From positions 124,001 through 188,000 of the forward strand of contig NZ_JAFBCV010000006.1 of the NCBI RefSeq assembly GCF_016907895.1: DNA of 64,000 bases, given 5' to 3'. Under the pieces are notes generated by a model that searched no databases, was not told the DNA's origin, and was given only the letters and a program-made list of their open reading frames with translations. The position numbers were made by a program, and so were the translations under genes. Source of the DNA: Shouchella xiaoxiensis (lineage in GTDB: Bacteria; Bacillota; Bacilli; Bacillales; Bacillaceae_D). Positions 9,896 through 18,069 of the stretch are shown here, piece by piece. The number at the start of each line of letters is the position of its first letter. The stretch's first letter is position 1.

Positions 9896-10447
9896 ATGGA
9901 AATTGGGCGGAGCAGTCTGGGAAAAATGCAGCTCAAGCAGTTGATTTGGACAAATGGTTTATTCATTACTGTACTCGCTTTCTTACTGTTACTAGTAAGG
10001 CTAAGTGCAGGAAAAGAACTTATTCAAATGGCTTTAATTGGTATCTGGGTCCTAATTGTACTCTTTAGCTTGTTATCCTTACTAATAAAACAAAATCTAT
10101 TCCAGCTCTTGGCTTCTTTAAAAGAAAGAGAGCAGAAGCCAGTTCCTTTACGTCGCTCGCACATGTTAGGAGCAATCACATTGCTTGCCATAAGTAGTAT
10201 CAGTACGATTGTCTTTACTATGCCCTTCCTAAATCAATCAATTGAGATGACGATCAGCTATTACCTCATTACGATTGCTTTTTTAATTGTCCTTCTCTTT
10301 TTATTAAATACGGCCGGCCTCCTTCAGTTTGTACGCTTTACAGGGTTGGCGCAAACGAGACGAGGAAAATATATAGTGATTGCTTTAATGAGCTGTCCGG
10401 TGTTAGTCATTTCGTTACTACTATTCGCATTTGTCACATTTGCTTAA
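9896..10447 (+). CDS. Hypothetical membrane protein, four segments
   Basis: I do not recognise the family. The 183-aa protein has four hydrophobic segments: about residues 16-35, 41-62, 90-112 and 122-145, with a fifth at the C-terminus near 162-182. A basic loop with EREQKPVPLRRSHM lies in the middle. The start is ATG 9896 with GGAGGGGGA at 9882-9890. An upstream ATG at 9866 has no ribosome binding site. It sits in the same direction as a second membrane protein of similar size 92 bases downstream, after a terminator-like hairpin. The two share a weakly similar N-terminal segment (ILVANGL / LIWTNGL), so distant paralogy is possible. Confidence 0.65.
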   Translation: MEIGRSSLGKMQLKQLIWTNGLFITVLAFLLLLVRLSAGKELIQMALIGIWVLIVLFSLLSLLIKQNLFQLLASLKEREQKPVPLRRSHMLGAITLLAISSISTIVFTMPFLNQSIEMTISYYLITIAFLIVLLFLLNTAGLLQFVRFTGLAQTRRGKYIVIALMSCPVLVISLLLFAFVTFA

Positions 10448-10470
10448 TCTAAAGCTATATGAAGGTTGTT

Positions 10471-10497
10471 GCTTTCCTTGATGGGGAAGCTTTTTTA
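10471..10497 (+). terminator. Terminator between two membrane-protein genes
   Basis: GCTTTCC and GGGGAAGC pair around a 5-base loop, followed by TTTTTTA. Confidence 0.6.
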
Positions 10498-10539
10498 TTG
10501 CTAAAATAGATCTAAGAAAACATACAAGGTGAGTGCTAG

Positions 10540-11106
10540 ATGAATCAAGAAATAAGAGATGCAAGAGTCAAAGAAATACTGGTTGCGAATGGGTTGATTT
10601 TGCTTGTCGCTAGTTTAGTCATTGCGCTTGTGTATCTACAAGTAAATTTAAGTTATATTCTCGGTGCACTCGTAATTGTTTTAGTTGTTACAAGTATAAG
10701 AAGAATTTGGTTTACGAAGACTCCGATAACGCTTTTTCAATGGCAAAAAGTTCTCGTTGCCCATGAACGGTTCCAGTTTGGTGAGAAAGATTGGGCAAAT
10801 CGAGTTAATTTCGATGCGTGGTCCAAAATAATCTTTAGTGGAGTTATTTTATTTGTAGCGTGGCAACCGACTGAAAGCATTTGGGTGTTAAACCAAGGCT
10901 TTCTAACTTTTGTGCTTATTGCAACGGCAGTATTTGTTCTTATCACAAATTACAGTGTCCTTTCCAAAGGAAGGACGATTGATACACTCAACGGCGAGCA
11001 AGAAAGTGGAATCCAATTCAAAGGTTCGACGCTGAAACGATTGTTAGGTGTTTGGATTGCTTGGTTACTAATTTTTGTCGTTGCTGCGTTCCTTGTTTTT
11101 CGTTAA
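10540..11106 (+). CDS. Hypothetical membrane protein
   Basis: I do not recognise this 188-aa protein. It has hydrophobic segments near residues 14-33, 35-52, 95-113, 118-138 and 166-187 and a hydrophilic middle (FQWQKVLVAHERF...). AAGGTGAG precedes the ATG at about 8 bases. It may be a distant paralogue of the preceding gene. It ends just before an intergenic repeat, and the next gene (alr) is convergent. Confidence 0.65.
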   Translation: MNQEIRDARVKEILVANGLILLVASLVIALVYLQVNLSYILGALVIVLVVTSIRRIWFTKTPITLFQWQKVLVAHERFQFGEKDWANRVNFDAWSKIIFSGVILFVAWQPTESIWVLNQGFLTFVLIATAVFVLITNYSVLSKGRTIDTLNGEQESGIQFKGSTLKRLLGVWIAWLLIFVVAAFLVFR

Positions 11107-11127
11107 AAAAGAGCCTCAGACATAAGA

Positions 11128-11335
11128 AGCACTGCTTCAAGAGAATTCTGCGCTTTCCGGGTGCTCGGCCTCCTCCGTAGAAAAACGCCACTTCAGAGGC
11201 TTCAGACACGTGCTGGTCCCTCAAGTGTCTTCGAATTCTCCTTCCGCTAATTGTAAGATAAAACAAACGACGAACATTCCTATTTTCAGGAATGTTCGTC
11301 GTTTTGATCTGTCTATCTACTTTTGTCCCAGCCAC
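11128..11335. repeat. Intergenic repeat, copy 1 (200 bp type)
   Basis: This non-coding element occurs again at 56543-56737. Shared blocks, read on the plus strand, are GAGAATTC, CGCTTTCCGGG, CGGCCTC, a C/T-rich block ending in TTCTCCT.CCGCT, a hairpin, and finally GTCTATCTACT.TTGTCCCAGCC. Read on the minus strand it begins with GGCTGGGACAA directly after the alr stop. The sequence inside the arms differs between copies while pairing is kept. Similar GC-rich intergenic repeats are known in Bacillaceae genomes. The copies here have no coding potential. Confidence 0.7.
11265..11305. terminator. Bidirectional terminator hairpin inside repeat copy 1
   Basis: AAACGACGAACATTCCT pairs perfectly over 17 bp with AGGAATGTTCGTCGTTT around a 6-base loop, with T or A runs on both sides. 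It lies between convergent genes and can end both transcripts. Confidence 0.85.
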
Positions 11336-11341
11336 ATTTCA

Positions 11342-12442
11342 TCAATGGCGATAAATTCGTGGCACACGACTAGCGACGGCACAAACAATTTCATAGTTAA
11401 TCGTGTTTGTCAGTTCTGCCATTTGATCAATCGAAAACGCGGCAGTATCATCACGAGCTACGTCCAGCCCGGTCACATCAAGCATTGTTTGATCCATGCA
11501 GACGCGTCCAATGATAGGCACTTCTTGTCCATTTATTGTGGCGAAACCAATGTTGGAAAGGGAGCGTGATAATCCATCGGCGTAACCAATGGCCAATGTA
11601 GCAACTTGTCTTACTTCTTGAAGGTGATGCGTTCTACCGTAACTAATGGAAGATCCTGCAGACAGCGTTCTTACCGACGCAACACTTGCTTGAAGCGTCA
11701 TCGCTTGTCTGAGTGGCAGCGGTAAGGTAAGTGCAGGGTCGGGACGTAGTCCGTACAGACTAATCCCGACCCGAACAAGATCAAGGTGCTTGTCTTTATG
11801 AAACAATGTGCCTGCGCTGTTGCAACAATGTTTTATCGGAACTTCTATTCCATTGTTTTCAAGCAACTGCGTGAATTCAAGAAAACGCTCAAATTGCAGG
11901 TCGGTATACGCTGAAGCAAGATTATCCGCTTCGGCAAAATGTGTAAACACTCCCTCGAGATAAATGTTTGGATAAGACGAGAGGGTTTTGGCGGCTTCTA
12001 CTAACTCATCGTTCGTTTGAAAGCCAATCCGTCCCATGCCAGTGTCCACTTTCAAATGCAGCTTAATTGGTTGGCTACTTTTATCTGCAAGTCGAAGCAA
12101 AACTTGAACCATCTCTTGTTGGAAAACGCTGATGGTAATGTTGTGTAAAACGGCTTGCTCAAGTGCTTCCGGTGACGTGTAGCCAAGCACGAGAATGGGG
12201 GCGTTTATGCCTGCCTCGCGCAATTCAAGCGCTTCATCCAAAAAGGCAACCCCTAAGTAAGTCGCCCCATTGGCAAGCGCTGTTTTTGCCACTTCAACTG
12301 CACCGTGACCATATCCGTTCGCCTTTACAACAGCCATCAGCTGACAGCTAGGAGCAAGGGATTGTTTAAATAAGGTTGTATTTGAAGCGATCGCCTCTAA
12401 ATCAATTGTCGCAAAGGTTTTTCTATGGCTGTTTGTTTTCAT
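11342..12442 (-). CDS. alr: Alanine racemase
   Basis: Alr interconverts L- and D-alanine for peptidoglycan and is PLP dependent. The 366-aa protein carries AVVKANGYGHG with the Schiff-base lysine K40, the KVDTGMGRIG motif, CCNSAG, and GYADGLSR with the likely catalytic tyrosine. The C-terminal domain is slightly shortened: the usual GDEVVLIG-type segment before the ADE/NTINYE helix is replaced by a short DVARDDTAAF stretch. The remaining INYEIVCA and RVPRIY motifs are intact. The gene is convergent with the membrane-protein gene and runs away from the flavodoxin gene. Many Bacillaceae have two racemases; only one is in this window. Confidence 0.93.
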   Translation of the reverse strand: MKTNSHRKTFATIDLEAIASNTTLFKQSLAPSCQLMAVVKANGYGHGAVEVAKTALANGATYLGVAFLDEALELREAGINAPILVLGYTSPEALEQAVLHNITISVFQQEMVQVLLRLADKSSQPIKLHLKVDTGMGRIGFQTNDELVEAAKTLSSYPNIYLEGVFTHFAEADNLASAYTDLQFERFLEFTQLLENNGIEVPIKHCCNSAGTLFHKDKHLDLVRVGISLYGLRPDPALTLPLPLRQAMTLQASVASVRTLSAGSSISYGRTHHLQEVRQVATLAIGYADGLSRSLSNIGFATINGQEVPIIGRVCMDQTMLDVTGLDVARDDTAAFSIDQMAELTNTINYEIVCAVASRVPRIYRH

Positions 12443-12571
12443 ACATGTCTAGCTCCTCTAGTTCACTTTCAGATACAATCTGCCTCTATCATATCACCAC
12501 TTTCTAGAGAGACGTCAATCGAAAAAAAGCAGAGAATTTTATTCGAACGACGAAATGTTTAGTTTTTAATT

Positions 12572-12590
12572 GAAAATGATTATCACTATC
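12572..12590 (+). promoter_or_regulatory. Fur box upstream of the flavodoxin gene
   Basis: GAAAATGATTATCACTATC matches the 19-bp Fur consensus GATAATGATTATCATTATC at 17 of 19 positions. It lies 31 bases before the flavodoxin ATG, so it probably overlaps the promoter. This predicts expression under iron limitation. Confidence 0.8.
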
Positions 12591-12621
12591 ATTTAAACTA
12601 AGTGAAAGGAGTGATCACTTA

Positions 12622-13080
12622 ATGAGAGTGTGTATTGTATTTGCAAGCATGTCTGGTAATACAGAAGATATAGCTGTTTTAATAAAGCGAGAACTTGAAA
12701 CCAATCTCTTTCAAGTCGATCTTGAAGAGATGGACGGTTACTCTGCCAGTGAAATCCTGGCTTATGATGCGGTATTAATCGGCAGCTATACATGGGGCGA
12801 TGGCGATTTACCGTACGAAGCAGAGGACTTTGATGAAGAACTAGCAGAGCTGCAGCTGAATGGAATGCTAGCAGGCGTGTTCGGTTCAGGGGACCGTGTC
12901 TATCCTTCTTATTGTGAAGCCGTACATATTTTCGAAAAGTCATTAAGCAAGTGTGGAGCAACAATCGTATGTGACAAGCTTGAGATTGAGTTTGACCCCA
13001 ACACAGACGCGGATAGGGAAGCGTGTAAACGGTTTGCCAATCAGCTTGTTCAAGCACTTATGGAAAACGTCACTCGTTAG
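12622..13080 (+). CDS. Flavodoxin (short chain), Fur regulated
   Basis: Flavodoxins are FMN electron carriers that replace ferredoxin when iron is scarce. The 152-aa protein has the phosphate loop SMSGNTED (residues 9-16), the aromatic loop YTWGDGDLP, and the second FMN loop GSGDRVYPSYC. AAAGGAGTG precedes the ATG by 9 bases. The Fur box in front fits the known Fur control of the ykuNOP flavodoxins in Bacillus subtilis. It stands alone here, with no companion gene, and is followed by rlmCD in the same direction. Confidence 0.92.
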   Translation: MRVCIVFASMSGNTEDIAVLIKRELETNLFQVDLEEMDGYSASEILAYDAVLIGSYTWGDGDLPYEAEDFDEELAELQLNGMLAGVFGSGDRVYPSYCEAVHIFEKSLSKCGATIVCDKLEIEFDPNTDADREACKRFANQLVQALMENVTR

Positions 13081-13149
13081 TTCTTTGTTGGGTGCGTCCG
13101 GCATGATACAATAGAGCAAGTGAAATTTGCCAAAAAGGACGTACCAAAT

Positions 13150-14523
13150 ATGAAGAATCAGAATGCACCAGTTCAAAAAAACCAGACGCTAACCGTTACA
13201 ATTGACGATTTAACTCATGACGGTTCAGGTGTTGCTAAAGTAGATGGCTATGCGCTGTTTGTTCCCCAAGCACTTCCGGGAGAAACGGCAAAAATTAAAG
13301 TGATAAAAACAAAAAAAGGCTATGGATTTGCCCGTTTGTTAGAAATAGAAGAAGCAAGCAAACATCGGGTCGAGCCTCCTTGCCCCATCTTTTATAAATG
13401 CGGAGGCTGCCAAACGCAACATATGGATTACGAGGCCCAGCTTTCGTCAAAACAAAAGCAAGTAAAAGACGTGATGGAACGGGTTGCCAAATTGCCAGAC
13501 GTACCCGTTCACCCTGTGATTGGGATGGAAGATCCATGGCGCTACCGCAACAAGTCTCAAGTTCCTGTCGCTTTTCAAAACGGAGAGCTTGTCGCTGGAT
13601 TCTATGCGAAACGGAGCCACTCCATTGTTGATATGGATCAATGCATTATCCAGCATAAAGAAAATGATCTTGTTGTGCAGACGGTCAAGCGACTTGCAAA
13701 GGAACTCGCTATCCCGGCGTATAACGAAGAAAAACACAACGGTGTTCTCCGACATATCGTCGCACGTTATGGAAAAACAACCAATCAAGTCATGGTTGTA
13801 CTTGTTACGAAAGGCAAAAAACTGCCACGCCAACAAGAATTAATTGATGGCATTCAGAAGAAGATTCCCGGTGTTGTTTCCATTGTGCAGAATGTAAACA
13901 GCGAGCGAACGAACGTTATTTTTGGAAAACAAACGGACGTGCTCTGGGGCGAAACGTACTTGTATGACGAGATTAACGGAATTCGCTTTGCGATTTCAGC
14001 GCGCTCATTTTATCAAGTGAACCCTGACCAAACAAACCGACTCTACAGCAAAGCATTGGAATACGCTGACTTAAACGGGACGGAAACGGTCATTGACGCA
14101 TACTGCGGCATTGGAACGATCTCGCTTTTCCTTGCCGAAAAAGCAAAGCATGTGTATGGGGTTGAAATTGTGCCAGAGGCGATTACTGATGCGAAGCGAA
14201 ACGCCAAGCTTAATCACATTGATAACGCCACTTTTGCAGTCGGAGAAGCAGAAAAAGTGATTCCATGGTGGCATGCGCAGGGCATTCAGGCAGACGTCAT
14301 TGTTGTAGACCCGCCGCGCAAGGGCTGTGACGAAACGCTGCTAAAGACGATGCTGCAAATGAAACCAAAGCGAATCGTCTATGTTTCCTGTAACCCCGGC
14401 ACTCTCGCCCGCGATCTCCGCATTCTCGAAGACGGAGGATATGCAACGCAAGAGGTCACGCCAGTAGATATGTTTCCGCAGACGACGCATGTAGAGTGCG
14501 TGGCGGTGTTAGAGTTAAAATAG
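13150..14523 (+). CDS. rlmCD: 23S rRNA (uracil-C5)-methyltransferase, RlmCD/TrmA family
   Basis: This SAM-dependent enzyme methylates C5 of uridines in 23S rRNA. In Bacillus a single RlmCD does the work of E. coli RlmC and RlmD. The 457-aa protein has an N-terminal TRAM domain (residues about 5-65), the iron-sulphur cysteines in [10 protein letters not shown] plus the later DQCIIQH cysteine, the SAM site [13 protein letters not shown], and the catalytic cysteine in [12 protein letters not shown]. The start at ATG 13150 gives the usual N-terminus. An in-frame GTG at 13120 lacks a ribosome binding site. Assignment to RlmCD rather than TrmA-type tRNA methylation is based on family and genus. Confidence 0.88.
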   Translation: MKNQNAPVQKNQTLTVTIDDLTHDGSGVAKVDGYALFVPQALPGETAKIKVIKTKKGYGFARLLEIEEASKHRVEPPCPIFYKCGGCQTQHMDYEAQLSSKQKQVKDVMERVAKLPDVPVHPVIGMEDPWRYRNKSQVPVAFQNGELVAGFYAKRSHSIVDMDQCIIQHKENDLVVQTVKRLAKELAIPAYNEEKHNGVLRHIVARYGKTTNQVMVVLVTKGKKLPRQQELIDGIQKKIPGVVSIVQNVNSERTNVIFGKQTDVLWGETYLYDEINGIRFAISARSFYQVNPDQTNRLYSKALEYADLNGTETVIDAYCGIGTISLFLAEKAKHVYGVEIVPEAITDAKRNAKLNHIDNATFAVGEAEKVIPWWHAQGIQADVIVVDPPRKGCDETLLKTMLQMKPKRIVYVSCNPGTLARDLRILEDGGYATQEVTPVDMFPQTTHVECVAVLELK

Positions 14524-14578
14524 TTTGATGCAATAGGATTTGCGGATTTTAGCTGATAATTGAAGTGTGTTTTATGTT

Positions 14579-14608
14579 CCCTCGGACTTAAGGTTCGGGG
14601 GATTTTTT
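14579..14608 (+). terminator. Terminator of rlmCD
   Basis: CCCTCGGA and TTCGGGGG pair (with G-U pairs), followed by ATTTTTT. Confidence 0.6.
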
Positions 14609-14774
14609 ACTATGGGCTCTAACTTGTGGCAGAACGCCTTCTAAATCAGACGGTCTATACGAAAAAAGTTTCGAAGGTGGTTAACATCATTGAAGGCATT
14701 GAAAATATAACGCGATAGATTCAGTTGATTTAACTCTTTTTGCGGTTATGCCCTCTTTAAACTATATACTATGT

Positions 14775-14807
14775 ATTACAAGGCATACCAAATCAATACC
14801 TTGTAAT
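14775..14807. repeat. Inverted repeat in the rlmCD-kinase gap
   Basis: ATTACAAGG and CCTTGTAAT are 9-bp perfect arms 15 bases apart. It lies in a 500-base gap (14524-15022) that otherwise holds one doubtful small reading frame and the promoter of the acid-sugar operon. Confidence 0.4.
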
Positions 14808-14946
14808 GTTAGGTTTGTTTTTTAATAAGAAAATAGAAGTTGTTGCAAAACTAGCTCAAGCCTTTCATTGTCTCCCTGAGTTTAAGGAGAAAGAAGAAGT
14901 CAGTCAGCTCGATGAAACCCTTTTCTTTTTTTATGAAAACGGTTGA
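14806..14946 (+). CDS. Doubtful 46-aa reading frame or gene remnant
   Basis: The frame reads MLGLFFNKKIEVVAKLAQAF and continues with a charged, helix-forming middle and an aromatic end (ETLFFFYENG). Composition looks protein-like, yet there is no ribosome binding site, and the end overlaps the -35 box of the next promoter. It may be the tail of a decayed gene. I do not recognise it. Confidence 0.2.
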   Translation: MLGLFFNKKIEVVAKLAQAFHCLPEFKEKEEVSQLDETLFFFYENG

Positions 14947-14971
14947 CAAAAGTGTGAACGGTTGATAAGAT
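14943..14971 (+). promoter_or_regulatory. Sigma-A promoter of the acid-sugar operon
   Basis: TTGACA at 14943-14948 and TAAGAT at 14966-14971 are separated by 17 bases. Downstream, ATAGATCTAAGATAGAT (about 14989-15005) contains a short near-palindrome ATCTAAGAT and may be an operator for the GntR protein encoded by the second gene. The operator is inference. Confidence 0.65.
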
Positions 14972-15022
14972 CCGTAATAGATATAACATAGATCTAAGAT
15001 AGATTCTTGGTGGTGAAGAGAA

Positions 15023-16360
15023 ATGAGTAGATTAACGTTAGGATTTTATGGTGATGATTTTACTGGTTCAACGGATGCGATGGAAGCGCTCGACCAGTAT
15101 GGTTTAAAGACTATTTTATTTTTAAGAATTCCAGATAAAGAAATGCTAGCAAGATTTGAGGGTGTCGACTGTATCGGTGTAGCTGGTACAGCGCGTGCGA
15201 AAGGAAAAGTAGGGATGAAAGCAGAGCTTGAGCCTGTGTTTTCCTTCTTACAAGAAATGAATCCATATTTTGTCCATTACAAAGTATGTTCGACTTTTGA
15301 TTCTTCTCCCGAAACAGGGAGTATCGGGTTTGCAAGTGATCTTGCAAGACAATACTTTATGACAGGAAGCTACCCGCTTTTAGTCGCTGCACCGAAGTTA
15401 GGCAGATTTACAGTGTTTGGTAGCCATTTTGCTAAATTCAAAGAGGGTGTTTATCGTCTTGATCAGCATCCGGTTATGTCGAAGCACCCTGTAACGCCAA
15501 TGAACGAAGCCAATTTGGCAACTCATTTACAAAAGCAAACAAAACAGACGATCGGTAACGTGACGGTACAGTCGCTAGATAGCCAATCAGCAGCTACGAT
15601 CATAGAGGAAGAACCTGAGAGCGATATTGTCGTTTATGATGCGCTACAAGCGAGTCATATGGAAAAGGTGTCTGAAGTTCTGTGGGCTAAAAGAAAAGAA
15701 GAGACACAATTTCTCTTAGGGTCTTCTGGTGTAGAATATGCAATTGGTGACGCGATGAAGCGTGAAGGGCTAGTAGACAGAAAAGAGCGAGAGAAAAAGT
15801 CAACACAAGTAGACCAAATCTTTGCTGTTTCTGGAAGTGTATCTGAAGTGACGAAAAGTCAGCTCATCGCCGCGGAAGAGGCAGGCTTTCATTCAATAAA
15901 AATTTCTGTCGACTTGTTTACCGATGAGCAAAAAGCAGAAGCTTTCTTAAGAGAAATTATGGAGCAATTAGAATCAAAAAAGAAAGTGGTTATTTATACT
16001 GCGAAAGGTGCCGATGATCCTGCGATTCAAGAAACGAGAGATCATTTAGCACAGGCAGGAATAGAGAAAGAGAATATCGGTATTTACATTGGTGAGAAAT
16101 TAGGAGCATGGACAAAACACATCCTTGATCATACAAATCTAAGACGTGTCATCATTTCAGGAGGAGATACATCAGGCTTTGTTACCTCGAATCTTGATAT
16201 TTATGGCTTAGAAGTTCTAGATTCTGTTGCACCTGGGGCTCCTTTATGTTTAGGATATTCTGAGAGTGCGAAATATGATGGACTGGAAATTGCCTTAAAG
16301 AGTGGTCAGCTAGGTGGCGAGCATTTCTTCGAGAAGGTCTATCAATCCGGCGCTAAATAA
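15023..16360 (+). CDS. Four-carbon acid-sugar kinase family protein (DUF1537, OtnK-like)
   Basis: DUF1537 proteins are ATP-dependent kinases of acid sugars; OtnK phosphorylates 3-oxo-tetronate at O4. The 445-aa protein has the N-terminal motif GFYGDDFTGSTDAMEAL (substrate domain) and the C-terminal nucleotide motif ISGGDTSGFV, with a linker near residues 225-265. GGTGGTGAAGAG precedes the ATG. It heads an operon with a GntR regulator, a zinc-type dehydrogenase, a TRAP transporter and an aldolase-type decarboxylase, matching the known tetronate pathway apart from the dehydrogenase type. The exact sugar acid cannot be named from sequence. Confidence 0.85.
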   Translation: MSRLTLGFYGDDFTGSTDAMEALDQYGLKTILFLRIPDKEMLARFEGVDCIGVAGTARAKGKVGMKAELEPVFSFLQEMNPYFVHYKVCSTFDSSPETGSIGFASDLARQYFMTGSYPLLVAAPKLGRFTVFGSHFAKFKEGVYRLDQHPVMSKHPVTPMNEANLATHLQKQTKQTIGNVTVQSLDSQSAATIIEEEPESDIVVYDALQASHMEKVSEVLWAKRKEETQFLLGSSGVEYAIGDAMKREGLVDRKEREKKSTQVDQIFAVSGSVSEVTKSQLIAAEEAGFHSIKISVDLFTDEQKAEAFLREIMEQLESKKKVVIYTAKGADDPAIQETRDHLAQAGIEKENIGIYIGEKLGAWTKHILDHTNLRRVIISGGDTSGFVTSNLDIYGLEVLDSVAPGAPLCLGYSESAKYDGLEIALKSGQLGGEHFFEKVYQSGAK

Positions 16361-16378
16361 ACTAAAGGAATGGTAGAG

Positions 16379-17002
16379 AGCATGTTATTGAAAGATGTGG
16401 CGTATGAAAAGATCAAAAGTAAGATTTTAGAAGAGCACTATGAGCCCGGGCAGTTCTTGTCCGAGCGAACGCTAATAGACGAGCTAGGGATGAGTAAGAC
16501 TCCGATAAAAAATGCGTTGGTGCGCCTAGAATCAGAAGGGTTTGTCACCGTATCTTCCAAACAAGGCATCATTGTCATTGATATTTCGATTGAGCGAATT
16601 AATGATATTTATAATCTTCGAATTGCGCTGGAGACTTACAGTTGTCAAGAGATTTACCAGCGCATCACCGAAGAACAAATTAAAGAGTTAGAAGAAAATA
16701 TAGAGGCAACGAAACTAGCTGCCATGAACAAAGATGTAAAAGCGTTTGCGACACTTGATCATGAGTTTCATTTAGCGATTAGTGAGTTTGCTGGAAATAG
16801 CGAAATTACAAAGATTTTATTGAACTATCAAGATCATCTTCGCCGTATTACATTACGTCATTTAAAGAAAGACCCAAATCGAGTACAGAAATTCTATGCT
16901 GAACATGTAGACATCTTAGAAGCTTTAAAGAATAAAGATGGAGACTGCTCAAGCTTAATGAAAAAACACCTCTATGAATCAAAGATGATGTATTTCCAAT
17001 GA
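16379..17002 (+). CDS. GntR-family (FCD) transcriptional regulator
   Basis: This protein is predicted to be the local regulator of the acid-sugar operon. An N-terminal winged helix (residues about 7-70, with LSERTLIDELGMSKTPIKNAL) is followed by an all-helical FCD domain with the histidine pattern LDHEFHLAI that binds metal and ligand. Candidate starts are GTG/ATG at 16370-16382; AAAGGAATGGTAGAGAGC favours ATG 16382, and I give the outer range. The length of about 208 aa is typical for FadR-subfamily regulators. The gene begins about 20 bases after the kinase and 29 bases before the dehydrogenase, inside the operon it probably controls. Confidence 0.85.
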   Translation, partial: SMLLKDVAYEKIKSKILEEHYEPGQFLSERTLIDELGMSKTPIKNALVRLESEGFVTVSSKQGIIVIDISIERINDIYNLRIALETYSCQEIYQRITEEQIKELEENIEATKLAAMNKDVKAFATLDHEFHLAISEFAGNSEITKILLNYQDHLRRITLRHLKKDPNRVQKFYAEHVDILEALKNKDGDCSSLMKKHLYESKMMYFQ

Positions 17003-17031
17003 TTTGTAGTGTGTAAGGGGAGAGGACATCC

Positions 17032-18066
17032 ATGAAAGCGGTTTTTGTAGAAGCAGCAGAATCAATTAATGTAAAAGAAATTGACGTACCAGCGTTAAAA
17101 GCAGATGAGGTCTTAATTAAAGTAGCAGCAGCGGGAATTTGTGGCTCAGATATTCATACGTATAAGGGTTTACATCCGTTTCGCAAACCACCTGTGGTGA
17201 TTGGTCATGAAGTAGCTGGAGAAGTTGTGGAAATTGGCAGTAATGTACAGCATGTCCAAGTCGGGGACCGCGTTACGGTGGAGCCACAAATCGGTACGGG
17301 TGAAACAGAAGGTGTGATGACAGGCCAGCCGAATCTATCGGATAAGCGCTTGGCGCCAGGAATGGGCGACTGGCTTGGAACAATGGCAGAATATTTTACA
17401 TCTCCAGAGTCACAAGTCATCCAGCTTCCGGATCATGTTAGTTATGATCAAGGTGTGCTTGTTGAACCGCTTGCTGTAGGTGTGCATGCGGCACGTAAAG
17501 GAGATATTCAGCCTGGTGATCGTGTAGTGATCCTTGGAGCAGGTCCGATTGGCTTACTGACATTAATTGCTGCGAAAGCAAAAGGAGCAACAGACATCGT
17601 CGTCACGGATGTGCTCGATTATTCCTTAGATTATGCGAAGAAAATGGGAGCCACTTCAACGCTTAATATCAGAAACAACCCGGATTGGATTCAAGAAGCG
17701 AAAGCGAAAGTCGGTCGTTCTTTTGATAAAGTCTTTATTACGGCTGGCGTCCCGGGAATTATCAATGATTCTTTGAATCTGTTAAAAAAAGGTGGACGTG
17801 TCGTGACCGTCGCCATGTTTCATGGACAGCAAGACTTTGACGTAGAACAGCTGCAACAGAATGAAAAAGAAATCGTCGGTTGCATGACCTATAATCGCCC
17901 GGATACAGAAGAAGCGTTAGAGATTATTGCAAAAGGTGAACTGCCAGTAGATGCCGTTATTTCCCATACGCTTTCTTATGAAGAGGCTAATCGTGGCTTT
18001 GAAATGGTAGACAAGAAGCAGGATGAATCAGTGAAAGTTATTGTCACTTTCAATCAGGAGGGCTAA
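17032..18066 (+). CDS. Medium-chain zinc-type dehydrogenase lacking structural-zinc cysteines
   Basis: This NAD(P)-dependent dehydrogenase belongs to the MDR superfamily (sorbitol/threonine dehydrogenase-like). Catalytic zinc ligands are visible: C37 in ICGSDIHTYKG, the H59-E60 pair in VIGHEVAGE, and a glutamate in LVEPLAVGVHA. The Rossmann motif is VILGAGPIGLL. The lobe that normally holds four structural-zinc cysteines (EPQxxCGxCxxC) reads VEPQIGTGETEGVMTGQP and has none. In described tetronate operons the oxidation is done by a beta-hydroxyacid dehydrogenase (LtnD) or DenD. Here this protein is the only dehydrogenase, so it likely oxidises the acid sugar. The substrate is inference. Confidence 0.85.
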   Translation: MKAVFVEAAESINVKEIDVPALKADEVLIKVAAAGICGSDIHTYKGLHPFRKPPVVIGHEVAGEVVEIGSNVQHVQVGDRVTVEPQIGTGETEGVMTGQPNLSDKRLAPGMGDWLGTMAEYFTSPESQVIQLPDHVSYDQGVLVEPLAVGVHAARKGDIQPGDRVVILGAGPIGLLTLIAAKAKGATDIVVTDVLDYSLDYAKKMGATSTLNIRNNPDWIQEAKAKVGRSFDKVFITAGVPGIINDSLNLLKKGGRVVTVAMFHGQQDFDVEQLQQNEKEIVGCMTYNRPDTEEALEIIAKGELPVDAVISHTLSYEEANRGFEMVDKKQDESVKVIVTFNQEG

Positions 18067-18069
18067 TAG

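Noticed and set aside
9896-11106. Recent duplication of the two membrane-protein genes
   Set aside because: Only a short N-terminal stretch is similar; the rest differs too much for a recent duplication.
11210-11569. 119-aa plus-strand reading frame over repeat copy 1 and the end of alr
   Set aside because: It crosses a terminator stem and the antisense strand of alr; it is an artefact of the repeat.
12593-13057. 154-aa minus-strand reading frame opposite the flavodoxin gene
   Set aside because: It is a shadow of the flavodoxin gene, which has clear motifs and a Fur box.
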